Below, in pieces: positions 1 to 6,988 of a stretch of DNA of 15,910 nucleotides. Each line of letters opens with the position of its first letter. Within the stretch, counting starts at the first letter, position 1. The position numbers and the translations under genes are program-made. Source of the stretch: an uncultured Erysipelotrichaceae bacterium (GTDB taxonomy: Bacteria; Bacillota_I; Bacilli_A; RF39; UBA660). The notes beneath the pieces are model-generated. The model searched no databases and was not told where the DNA came from. It was given only the letters and a program-made list of their open reading frames with translations. Location of the stretch: positions 1 to 15,910 of the forward strand of contig CADBNY010000106.1 of the NCBI GenBank assembly GCA_902796215.1. Direction: 5' to 3'.

Positions 1-29
1 TCTTCTGGAGTTCTCATCTTTTTTTTCAT
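1..29 (-). CDS. 5' end of a divergent gene, possibly a transposase (partial)
   Basis: On the minus strand an ATG at 29-27 opens a frame that stays open to the window edge and reads MKKKMRTPEE. It is preceded by a good Shine-Dalgarno (AAAGGAAG, plus positions 38-45) at about 8 nt and by an extended -10-like TGATACAAT at 62-54. A basic start running into a 'TPEE'-type segment is reminiscent of the N-terminus of IS3-family OrfA, but ten residues cannot establish a family. That an IS end lies here is inference, helped by the palindrome at 64-99 and the truncated look of the plus-strand frame beyond it. An ordinary divergent gene is equally allowed. Confidence 0.4.
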
Positions 30-53
30 TTCCACAACTTCCTTTCTCTTTTT

Positions 54-62
54 ATTGTATCA
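54..62 (-). promoter_or_regulatory. extended -10 promoter for the left-edge minus-strand gene
   Basis: Read on the minus strand the sequence is TGATACAAT: a TGN extension followed by TACAAT, one mismatch from TATAAT. It lies about 9 nt upstream of the SD of the minus-strand start at 29. No convincing -35 is seen, as expected for an extended -10. Confidence 0.35.
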
Positions 63-573
63 AAAAAGTAGACTGTGTGTTTTTACATTGTCTACTTTTA
101 GTTTATCACTCCACTATGTAAGTTTTTATATACCTACAGAACATATTGAAAGTATAGTTTGTTTAGTAGATTCTCTAAAAGAAGAAATAATAAAATATGG
201 TGAAAATAAAAGAATAGCTAATGCTGAAACAGCAACATATATAAACAAAGAAAAAGAACAATATAAATGCTTGTGGACTGATAATGAAAGTAAAAGAATG
301 ATTCAAGAACTAGAAACAGCTATTTTTAAAATTAATCCAGAACTAGAAAAAATATATATGGAGTCTATGAATAGAATTATTCAAGAAGAAACTGACAAAG
401 CTCTTGAGGAATATATAAATTCTACTCGATTATCGGTAAAAACATTACAAGAAAAATATCCAAAATTATTTGATGAAACAGGAGAATTTACAGAAGAAGG
501 AATTCAATTAATTATGTCACTAATTAACCAATATGCTCCAGATATGGCAAACAATGAAATCAAAAAGCGCTAA
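55..573 (+). CDS. unrecognised protein, probably 5'-truncated remnant
   Basis: The frame ending at TAA 571-573 is open leftward all the way to the window edge. The TTG at 55 has no Shine-Dalgarno and the first dozen codons run through the palindrome at 64-99, so the stated start is only a boundary of the frame. In-frame ATGs at 298, 358 and 367 have weak or no SD. From about residue 25 the translation looks like a real soluble protein: charged, helical, with a C-terminal stretch around 'KYPKLFDETGEFTEEG' followed by a short amphipathic helix. I recognise no family. A terminator follows at 609-636. The simplest inference is the 3' part of a gene whose beginning was removed, perhaps by an insertion whose end is the palindrome. 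It could also be an intact gene with an unusual start. Confidence 0.45.
   Translation: MYQKSRLCVFTLSTFSLSLHYVSFYIPTEHIESIVCLVDSLKEEIIKYGENKRIANAETATYINKEKEQYKCLWTDNESKRMIQELETAIFKINPELEKIYMESMNRIIQEETDKALEEYINSTRLSVKTLQEKYPKLFDETGEFTEEGIQLIMSLINQYAPDMANNEIKKR
64..99. repeat. long imperfect palindrome (possible IS end or terminator hairpin)
   Basis: AAAAGTAGAC at 64-73 pairs perfectly with GTCTACTTTT at 90-99. After one T-T mismatch, 75-78 can pair with 85-88 (one G-T wobble), leaving a 6-nt loop: about 14 pairs in all. A run of six A at 62-67 gives a T-run on the minus strand. It lies between a divergent gene start and a start-less plus-strand frame. Readings are a subterminal structure of an insertion element, a terminator acting on minus-strand transcription, or an operator. 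The sequence does not decide between them. Confidence 0.6.
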
Positions 574-608
574 TATATTTTGTTCAAAAAATATAAAAAA
601 ATCGATAG

Positions 609-636
609 AACTAATAGAAATATTAGTTTTTTTTTA
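609..636 (+). terminator. Rho-independent terminator
   Basis: AACTAATA at 609-616 pairs perfectly with TATTAGTT at 621-628 around a GAAA tetraloop, followed by a T tract to 635. It closes the upstream frame and isolates the operon that starts at 648. Confidence 0.75.
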
Positions 637-647
637 ATGTTTACTAT

Positions 648-676
648 TAGACAAAAAATTGTATTTATTATATAAT
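648..676 (+). promoter_or_regulatory. sigma-A-type promoter of the nine-gene operon
   Basis: TAGACA at 648-653 (five of six bases of the -35 consensus), a 17-nt spacer and a perfect TATAAT at 671-676. The predicted start is near 683, giving a leader of about 20 nt with AGGAGG at 693-698 before the ATG at 703. Confidence 0.7.
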
Positions 677-702
677 AAAAAGAGAATTTTATAGGAGGTA
701 TT

Positions 703-1689
703 ATGAATATAATCAAAGAACGAAAAAAAATAAATCGTGCTATTAGAAAAGCCAAGATAATATTCTTAATGGCCCATAAAAATTTAGATTTAGATGCTTT
801 AGGAAGTTGTATAGGAATGGATCAACTTTTAAAAAGACGTCGAAAAAAAGTCTATATTATAATTGATGATAAAGAACATGAAGCTGGAGTAGAAAAGGTA
901 TTAAGAGAATTAGATGGGTGTATAGAAGTTATAAAAAGTGAAAATATTGATGAATACAAGTCTGAACAAGAAAATAAAAATTTATTAATAATATTAGATA
1001 CCAATAAAAAAGAACTTGTACAAAATGAAAAAGTTTTAAAACAATTTAAAAACAAATTAGTTATCGATCATCATGGATTAGGAAAAACAACAATTAAAGA
1101 TGCAATTATCATTGATGACAAAAAGACATCAAGTACTTGTGAAATGATAACAAATTTAATAGAACACTATGAAGTAGAAATAGATTCATACTACGCTACA
1201 ATCTTATTAGCAGGTATTGTTCTAGATACCAATAACTATACTTTAAACACATCAGCAGAAACTTTTTATACATCTTATTATTTAACTTCACTAGGAGCCA
1301 GTGCCAAAAAAGTTCAATATTTATTAAAACAAAATATAGAAGAATACACAGAAAGACAAAAGCTGTTATCTGGAATTGAAACAATTAATGGGAAAATAGC
1401 ATTTACAAAAGCAACGCCAAATACCCAATATCGTCGCGAAGATTTAGCAAAAGTAGCTGATACTTTACTATTCTTCAATAATATTGAAGCATCATTTGTT
1501 ATTGGAAAAATAGGAAAAGATATAATAGGAGTAAGTGCTAGAAGTTTAGGAAGTTATGATATTTTAAAAGTATTAGAAAAATTAGGAGGTGGAGGAGATT
1601 CGGCCGGAGGTGCTGCATCTTTTGAAAACACTACAATTAGCAAAGTAGAACAAGAATTAAAGAAAATCATAAAAGAAATAGGTGAGTAA
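703..1689 (+). CDS. stand-alone DHH/DHHA1 phosphodiesterase, GdpP-like (c-di-AMP)
   Basis: Predicted to hydrolyse cyclic di-AMP or short oligonucleotides using two divalent metals. DHH-domain metal ligands are visible: H25, D29 and D31 (motif HKNLDLDALGS), D99, D122-H123-H124 (VIDHHG) and D175 (GIVLDT). A DHHA1 domain follows, with 'ADTLL', 'GVSARSLG' and the glycine-rich loop at 295-298. The sequence tracks the C-terminal half of GdpP/YybT, and the order gdpP-rplI-dnaB is the Firmicutes arrangement. Full GdpP is about 650 aa with two TM helices, PAS and degenerate GGDEF domains; this protein is 328 aa, has no TM segment, and starts with its own promoter and AGGAGG, so the sensory half is missing. 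In the loop usually written GGGGH the His is Asp299 (GGGGDSAGG). Pde2/NrnA-type activity is an alternative. Confidence 0.88.
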   Translation: MNIIKERKKINRAIRKAKIIFLMAHKNLDLDALGSCIGMDQLLKRRRKKVYIIIDDKEHEAGVEKVLRELDGCIEVIKSENIDEYKSEQENKNLLIILDTNKKELVQNEKVLKQFKNKLVIDHHGLGKTTIKDAIIIDDKKTSSTCEMITNLIEHYEVEIDSYYATILLAGIVLDTNNYTLNTSAETFYTSYYLTSLGASAKKVQYLLKQNIEEYTERQKLLSGIETINGKIAFTKATPNTQYRREDLAKVADTLLFFNNIEASFVIGKIGKDIIGVSARSLGSYDILKVLEKLGGGGDSAGGAASFENTTISKVEQELKKIIKEIGE

Positions 1690-1690
1690 T

Positions 1691-2131
1691 ATGGAAGTAA
1701 TTTTTATTAAAGATTTAAAAAATCAAGGTAAAAAGGGACAAATTAAAAAAGTAAAAGATGGATATGCTCAAAATTATTTAATAAAGAATGGATATGCTAT
1801 CATAAAAAATAAAGAGAATCTTGCAAAATTAAATAATGAAATGAAAAAAAAGGAACAAGAGGCTGAAATAAAAAGGAAAGATGCTCTTGCACAAAAAACA
1901 AAATTAGAAAAGGAAGTACTAGAATTTAAAGTAAGAACAGGGACTGGAGATAAAGTTTTTGGAAGTATCAGTGTAAAACAAATAAAAGAAGCGCTAGAAA
2001 AAAAGAGCTATAAAATAGAAAAAAGTATGATTAAAATATCTACTCCAATTAGTTCTTTAGGATTTCATAATGTAGAAATTGAATTATATTCAGATGTTTA
2101 TGCTACAATAAAAGTTCACGTAATAAAATGA
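1691..2131 (+). CDS. rplI: 50S ribosomal protein L9
   Basis: L9 binds domain V of 23S rRNA and spans the 50S subunit as two globular domains joined by a long helix. The N-terminus MEVIFIKDLKNQGKKG and 'VKDGYAQNYLIKNGYA' are the L9 signature. Lysine/glutamate-rich residues about 40-75 form the connecting helix, and 'KVFGSISVKQI' begins the C-terminal domain. The length of 146 aa is normal (about 148). I take the ATG at 1691 rather than the GTG at 1682: AGGTGA at 1680-1685 is 5 nt from the ATG, and L9 normally begins M-x-V-I-F. It starts 1 nt after the upstream stop, so it is co-transcribed and probably translationally coupled. It ends in TGA, evidence that TGA is a stop in this organism. Confidence 0.97.
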   Translation: MEVIFIKDLKNQGKKGQIKKVKDGYAQNYLIKNGYAIIKNKENLAKLNNEMKKKEQEAEIKRKDALAQKTKLEKEVLEFKVRTGTGDKVFGSISVKQIKEALEKKSYKIEKSMIKISTPISSLGFHNVEIELYSDVYATIKVHVIK

Positions 2132-2142
2132 GGTGATAATAA

Positions 2143-3504
2143 ATGCCAGCACGAGTATTACCAAACAATATAGAAGCAGAAGAATCGGTATTAGGAGCTT
2201 GCTTCTTATCAAAATATGCACTTCAAAAAGCTTCAGAAGCATTAATGCCAGAAGCATTTTACAATGAAAAAAATGGTAAAATCTTTTCTGCTATGATTTC
2301 ATTAATAGAAGAAAAAACACCAATTGACATTACAACAGTTACAAGTTATTTAAAAAAGAAAAATGAATTAACAGAAGTTGGAGGAGTTGAATATTTAACT
2401 GAAATATTAAATTATGTTCCAACAGCAAGTAATATTGATTTCTATATAAAAAATGTTGAAGAAACATATTTACTTAGAAACTTAATCTCAACAGCAGAGG
2501 AAATCGCTAGTGAAGGATATCGAACAGATGAAACAGTAAATGAGATATTAGATAATTCAGAAAAAAAAATATTAAACATCGTAAAGAATAGAAAAGCTAG
2601 TGAATTTAGAAGTATTAAAGACGTTTTAATAAAAACTCAATCAGACCTAGAAAGATTATCAGAAAATAAAGGGGAAATTACAGGATTAGCAACCGGTTGG
2701 TATGATTTTGACCGATTGACTACAGGTCTTCATCCAAATGAATTTATAATTATTGCAGCAAGACCAGCTATGGGAAAAACAGCTTTTGCTTTGAATTTAG
2801 CAACTCATGTTGCAATGAATCAAGACAAATCTGTTGCTTTATTTAACTTAGAAATGAGTGCAGAACAATTAGCAATGCGTATTTTATCATCATTAGGACA
2901 ATTAGACGGATTCAAACTAAGAACAGGAAATTTAATGAATCAAGATTGGAAAAGAATTAATGAAGCAGTTTCTCAATTATCAAACACCAATCTAGTAATA
3001 GATGATACCCCAGGAATAACAATAGGAGAAATTAGAGCCAAATGTAGAAGATTAGCAAGTAGTGAAAAAGGTCTTGGATTAATATTAATTGATTACTTAC
3101 AATTAATATCAGGAGGAAAAAATTATGGAGCAAACCGACAGCAAGAAGTATCAGATATTTCAAGAAGTTTAAAAACATTAGCCATGGAATTAGGGGTTCC
3201 TGTTATCGCTTTATCACAACTTTCTCGTGGTGTAGAAGCAAGAGAAGATAAAAGACCATTAATGAGCGACTTAAGAGAATCTGGTTCTATTGAACAAGAT
3301 GCTGATATTGTAATGTTTTTATATAGAGATGATTATTATAATAAAGAATCTCGAACAGAAGATAATAATAGTATTAGTGAATTAATCATAGGAAAACACA
3401 GAAATGGGCCAACAGCAACAATAGAACTATTATTTAAAAAGAATACATCAACATTTTTAAATTTAAGAAAAGAAAGAAATACGGAGGGGAATCTAAGTGA
3501 ATAA
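2143..3504 (+). CDS. dnaB: replicative DNA helicase DnaB (DnaC in Bacillus)
   Basis: Hexameric 5'-3' helicase of the replication fork. Residues about 1-105 are the N-terminal helical domain ('RVLPNNIEAEESVLGA'), which contacts primase. The RecA-like ATPase core runs from about residue 175, with Walker A around RPAMGKTA (K212, T213), 'FNLEMSAEQLAMR', Walker B with D317 (LILIDYLQL), and 'LSQLSRGVEAREDKRP', 'MSDLRESGSIEQDAD' and 'GKHRNGPT' near the C-terminus. The length of 453 aa is typical. AGGTGAT at 2131-2137 overlaps the rplI stop, with ATG at 2143. The last 8 nt overlap the GTG start of the next gene. No intein or insertion interrupts the Walker A site, a common intein position. Confidence 0.97.
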   Translation: MPARVLPNNIEAEESVLGACFLSKYALQKASEALMPEAFYNEKNGKIFSAMISLIEEKTPIDITTVTSYLKKKNELTEVGGVEYLTEILNYVPTASNIDFYIKNVEETYLLRNLISTAEEIASEGYRTDETVNEILDNSEKKILNIVKNRKASEFRSIKDVLIKTQSDLERLSENKGEITGLATGWYDFDRLTTGLHPNEFIIIAARPAMGKTAFALNLATHVAMNQDKSVALFNLEMSAEQLAMRILSSLGQLDGFKLRTGNLMNQDWKRINEAVSQLSNTNLVIDDTPGITIGEIRAKCRRLASSEKGLGLILIDYLQLISGGKNYGANRQQEVSDISRSLKTLAMELGVPVIALSQLSRGVEAREDKRPLMSDLRESGSIEQDADIVMFLYRDDYYNKESRTEDNNSISELIIGKHRNGPTATIELLFKKNTSTFLNLRKERNTEGNLSE

Positions 3505-4999
3505 AAAATGTAAAGGAATGATTGCATTATCTCTTATTTTATCTTTATTTTTCACAACAGGTTTTACTAATTTTTCAAGTAAACCGAAAAATGTATATAG
3601 AGTATATTTAAAAGGAAAAACATTAGGATTAGTAAAATCAAAAAAAGAACTGGAAGATTATATTGATAAAAAAGAAGAAGAAATAAAGAAAAAATACAAA
3701 GTAGATAAAGTTTATGCACCAGAAGATTTAGATATTGTAAAAGAAATAACTTTTGATGATAAAATTAAATCGAATCAAGAAATCTATGAAGAAATAAAAG
3801 ACATATCTCCATTCACAATTAATGGATATACAATAAAAATAAAAGGTTTGGATAGTAAAAATGCTGAAGGAAAAGTTATAAAAGGAAAAACTCAAAAAAT
3901 TTATGTTTTAGAAAAATCCGTTTTTACAGAATCTATAGAAAAAACAGCGAAATCTTTTATTTCATCAGAAGCATATGATAATTATGCAAACGGAACACAA
4001 AAAGAAATAATCGATACTGGAGTTATAATAGAAAAAATATATTTAAAAAATAAAATAACAATAAAAAAGTCTAAGATTCCAGTAAATGCAGACATCTACC
4101 AAAATGTAGAAGATTTAAGTAAATATTTACTTTTTGGAACAACAGATTCTCAAGCAACTTATACAATACAAGACGGTGATACGATTAGTGATGTTGCTTT
4201 CAATAATAAAATTTCTGTAGAAGAATTTTTAATTGCAAATCCAGATTTACAAGATGAAAAAAGTCTATTATCCCCAGGACAAGTAGTTACTTTAGGAATT
4301 TTAAAACCGCAAATAAGCGTAGTAGAAGAAGACCATATTGTAAAAGATGAAGAACAAAATTATACAACAAAAACAGAAGAAGATCAAAATCAATATACAA
4401 ATTATTCTGTAGTAAAACAAGCAGGAGAAAAAGGATTAAACAGAGTAACTCAAAAAATTCAAAAAGTAAATGGCGAAACTGTATCAGTTGTAGGAATTGA
4501 TTCATTAACTGAAGTTTTAAAAGTTCCAGTTGAAGAAGTTGTTGTAAAAGGAACAAAGGAGCAACCACGTGGATGGAGCGGAGGATATGGAGATTTAATT
4601 GTTACAAAAGGAATGTTTGGTTGGCCAGCAACATGTTCAACAATATCCTCACCATTTGGATGGCGCTGGGGATCATTACATGATGGTACAGATATAGCAG
4701 GATGCGGATATGGATCAAATATTTTTGCAGCAGAATCAGGAACAGTTGTAACAGTAAGTTATAAATATGATAATGGGCAATATATTACAGTAAAACATGA
4801 TAATGGATATTATACAATGTATGCTCACCTTTGTAGCGGGTGTACATATGTAAAACAAGGAGATAGAGTTCAAAGAGGACAAGCTATCGGAGGTATGGGA
4901 CAAACTGGATTTGCAACAGGAGTTCATCTACACTATTCTATTTGGACAGGTCCACCATATGCAGGAGGAAGGGCTCTAAACCCTATGAGTTTTTATTAA
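3497..4999 (+). CDS. exported LysM-G5-M23 cell-wall endopeptidase
   Basis: Predicted zinc metallopeptidase that cuts peptidoglycan cross-bridges outside the cell. The GTG start at 3497 is chosen because GGAGGGG (3483-3489) sits 7 nt upstream; it overlaps dnaB by 8 nt. Residues 1-24 form a signal peptide or anchor. A lysine-rich region (about 30-215) follows, then a LysM domain (about 221-269, 'TIQDGDTISDVAFNNKISVEEF'), a G5-like beta domain (about 273-357, ending 'VPVEEVVVKGTKEQP') and a C-terminal M23 domain. All M23 active-site residues are present: H395 and D399 (HDGTD), H444 (YAHL), H477 and H479 (HLH). Four cysteines, C380, C403, C446 and C449, lie in the catalytic domain and may form disulfides. 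In related genomes the wal two-component operon, which controls such hydrolases, lies near this position. Confidence 0.92.
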   Translation: MNKKCKGMIALSLILSLFFTTGFTNFSSKPKNVYRVYLKGKTLGLVKSKKELEDYIDKKEEEIKKKYKVDKVYAPEDLDIVKEITFDDKIKSNQEIYEEIKDISPFTINGYTIKIKGLDSKNAEGKVIKGKTQKIYVLEKSVFTESIEKTAKSFISSEAYDNYANGTQKEIIDTGVIIEKIYLKNKITIKKSKIPVNADIYQNVEDLSKYLLFGTTDSQATYTIQDGDTISDVAFNNKISVEEFLIANPDLQDEKSLLSPGQVVTLGILKPQISVVEEDHIVKDEEQNYTTKTEEDQNQYTNYSVVKQAGEKGLNRVTQKIQKVNGETVSVVGIDSLTEVLKVPVEEVVVKGTKEQPRGWSGGYGDLIVTKGMFGWPATCSTISSPFGWRWGSLHDGTDIAGCGYGSNIFAAESGTVVTVSYKYDNGQYITVKHDNGYYTMYAHLCSGCTYVKQGDRVQRGQAIGGMGQTGFATGVHLHYSIWTGPPYAGGRALNPMSFY

Positions 5000-5000
5000 A

Positions 5001-5756
5001 ATGAAAATAAAAGTTTTAGCAAGTGGTTCAAAAGGTAATTGTTCAATAGTACTATGTGAAAAAACCAATTTGATTATAGATATGGGAATTTCTTATTTAA
5101 CTTTAAAAAGAAGTTTAGAAGAAAATTCTCTTTCTTTTTCAAATTTTTCAGGAGTTCTAATAACACATTGCCATAAAGATCATATAAAAGGTTTGAGCTC
5201 ATTAGTAAAACATACCAACATACCAGTATATATTCCAAAAGAAATGTATGAAAGTTTAAAAGAATTTGTTCCATATCAAAACTGTATTTTTTTAGAAGAA
5301 AAAGATATGATAAATGATGTAAAAGTAGAATTAATACATACTTCACATGATGCACCATCATCAGTAGGATTTATTATAGAATACAATGAAAAAAGCTTAG
5401 TATACGTAACAGATACAGGTTATATAAATCGTAAATATTTATCTAAAATGATTGGAAAAGATATCTATGTTATAGAAAGTAATCATGATGAAATAATGTT
5501 GATGGATGGACCATATCCAAGGTTTTTAAAAGAAAGAGTTATTAGTGATAAAGGACATTTATCCAATAATACAACAGCTAGATATTTAAAAAAGATAATA
5601 GGCCCCAATACAAAAAAAATTATATTAGCCCACTTAAGTGAAACAAATAATACCAAAGAAAAGGCACTAGAAGCAATACAAAAACAAAATTTTCCAAAAG
5701 AGATAAGTATAAGTGTTGCGAATCAATATGAAGAAAGTGAAATGATTGAAATATAA
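5001..5756 (+). CDS. walJ: metallo-beta-lactamase-fold hydrolase WalJ/YycJ
   Basis: Member of the WalJ (YycJ) MBL-fold group. Its molecular role is not firmly settled; it has been described as a nuclease-type MBL linked to the WalRK regulon and, in some work, to mismatch repair. The N-terminus 'KVLASGSKGNCSIV' is characteristic. The metal motif is T-H56-x-H58-x-D60-H61 (THCHKDHIKG), with later ligands in 'HTSHDAP', 'VTDTGY', 'SNHDE', 'GHLSN' and 'LAHLSETNN'. The length of 251 aa fits the family (about 260). The ATG at 5001 follows the previous stop by one base and has no clear Shine-Dalgarno, so translational coupling to the peptidase gene is likely. Its usual partners walR, walK, walH and walI are not upstream; the M23 peptidase gene is there instead. 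Confidence 0.93.
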   Translation: MKIKVLASGSKGNCSIVLCEKTNLIIDMGISYLTLKRSLEENSLSFSNFSGVLITHCHKDHIKGLSSLVKHTNIPVYIPKEMYESLKEFVPYQNCIFLEEKDMINDVKVELIHTSHDAPSSVGFIIEYNEKSLVYVTDTGYINRKYLSKMIGKDIYVIESNHDEIMLMDGPYPRFLKERVISDKGHLSNNTTARYLKKIIGPNTKKIILAHLSETNNTKEKALEAIQKQNFPKEISISVANQYEESEMIEI

Positions 5757-5757
5757 T

Positions 5758-6531
5758 ATGAAAAAAATTTTATTAGATGAATTAAAAGATACCTGTATAT
5801 TACATTTTACCAATAATAATAATTTAGCAAAAATTGAAGAAGAAGGATTAATACCATTAATAGGACAAAATGCCCAAGGAATAGAAAAGAATCCGAAAAT
5901 ATTCTTTAGTAAAGGAAAAAAAGGAGCTTTAGAATTATCAGAAGTATGGATGAGATGGCTAATGAACCGAATATTTGGAGAAAAAGATAGAATAGGGATA
6001 TATCAAAATACTTCTATTAAAGAAAGAAGGATATTACTTGAAAAATGGTTCAAAGAATTTTTATCAGGAGATTATTTAAAAGATACTGAAAAAAAACAAA
6101 TTTTATTTGATTACTATTTTTACTATTTAGAAGAAAGAATATATTTAACATTAGATATAAAAGATAAAGAAGAATATGATTCATCAGCAATAGATGAAAA
6201 CAAAGAAGCAATAATAAAAGAAAATTCAAATATGAAAAGACTTTTTGCAAAAATAATGTATGGAAATTTTAGTAACATTGATAGTCCATTAGTTGAAGAA
6301 TGGAATATGCATACAATACCTAATATCTCCATTAAAAGAGAAAAAATAAAACAAGTAATAACAAAAGATGGAAAAGAAGATATGTTATCAATAATAATTG
6401 AGATGTATGAAAATTACAGTGAAAAAATAGATGGAGTACCATTACTTGATGAGTTTATTGAATATGCTAAGAAAAGAAATGAGTTGAGTAAAAAACAGAA
6501 GAAAAAAGAGAGAGTGGAAACCAATGATTAA
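5758..6531 (+). CDS. unknown 257-aa protein, weak ADP-ribosyltransferase-like features
   Basis: I do not recognise a named family. The ATG at 5758 is one base after the walJ stop; the frame could be read from a TTG at 5746 but that lies inside walJ. No TM segment or signal peptide. Residues 14-53 carry an H-F-T (16-18) then N-L-x-x-I and E-G-L-I-P (29-33), followed by 'IEKNPKIFFSKG'. This spacing (HFT..NL..I...GL) resembles the NAD-binding start of DarT- and Tpt1/KptA-like ADP-ribosyltransferases. Near the C-terminus VEEWNMHT (179-186) followed by 'ISIKREKIKQVI' could be the strand carrying the catalytic Glu (E180 or E181). The middle (60-165) is charged and helical, and the tail is lysine-rich. 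The gene sits between walJ and rlmH, where Bacillus has htrA, and overlaps rlmH by 8 nt. The fold assignment is speculative; an enzyme on RNA, DNA or protein, or a non-catalytic relative, all remain possible. Confidence 0.75.
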   Translation: MKKILLDELKDTCILHFTNNNNLAKIEEEGLIPLIGQNAQGIEKNPKIFFSKGKKGALELSEVWMRWLMNRIFGEKDRIGIYQNTSIKERRILLEKWFKEFLSGDYLKDTEKKQILFDYYFYYLEERIYLTLDIKDKEEYDSSAIDENKEAIIKENSNMKRLFAKIMYGNFSNIDSPLVEEWNMHTIPNISIKREKIKQVITKDGKEDMLSIIIEMYENYSEKIDGVPLLDEFIEYAKKRNELSKKQKKKERVETND

Positions 6532-6979
6532 AATTATAGGAGTTGGATCTATAAAAGGAAATTATTTAAAAGAAGCCATAGAAGACTATAAAAAAAGAAT
6601 TAGTAGATACACAAATATAGAAATTGTGGAAATAAAAGATGAAGGACTTGTAGAAGAATCAAAAGCATTAGAATTAGAAAAAGAAAAAATTTTAAAGCAC
6701 ATATCAGAAAAAGATTATATTATTACTTTAGAAATAGAAGGAGAAGAATATACATCACTAGAACTAGCTGAAAAAATAAGAAAAATTCAAATAGAAAATA
6801 GTAATATAGTCTTTATCATAGGAGGAAGTTATGGATTATCAGATGAAATAAAACAAAAATCAAAGCTTCACCTTTCTTTTTCAAAAATGACATTTCCGCA
6901 CCAACTATTCCGCGTCATTCTTTTAGAACAAATATATAGATCCTATAAAATAAACAATAATGAAAGTTATCATAAATAG
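6524..6979 (+). CDS. rlmH: 23S rRNA pseudouridine-1915 N3-methyltransferase RlmH
   Basis: SPOUT-class, AdoMet-dependent enzyme that methylates N3 of pseudouridine 1915 in helix 69 of 23S rRNA on the 70S ribosome. The N-terminus 'IKIIGVGSIKGNYLKEAIEDYKKRI' and the C-terminal trefoil-knot motifs are complete: 'FIIGGSYGLSDEI' (AdoMet loop), 'LSFSKMTFPHQLFRVILLEQ', 'IYRSYKI' and the closing 'YHK' shared by the family. The length of 151 aa is close to the usual 159. The start ATG lies inside the end of the preceding gene (8-nt overlap), with purine-rich GAGAGTGG upstream. RlmH near walJ is conserved in Firmicutes, which supports the neighbourhood assignment. Confidence 0.97.
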   Translation: MIKIIGVGSIKGNYLKEAIEDYKKRISRYTNIEIVEIKDEGLVEESKALELEKEKILKHISEKDYIITLEIEGEEYTSLELAEKIRKIQIENSNIVFIIGGSYGLSDEIKQKSKLHLSFSKMTFPHQLFRVILLEQIYRSYKINNNESYHK

Positions 6980-6988
6980 GAGGATTTT

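Noticed and set aside
4287..4568. 93-residue leucine-rich antisense frame inside the M23 gene
   Set aside because: Low-complexity shadow of the A-rich sense strand, no SD, and the sense frame has complete domains.
5074..5361. 95-residue antisense frame inside walJ
   Set aside because: Leu/Phe/Lys-rich mirror of coding DNA with no SD or promoter; walJ motifs are intact on the other strand.
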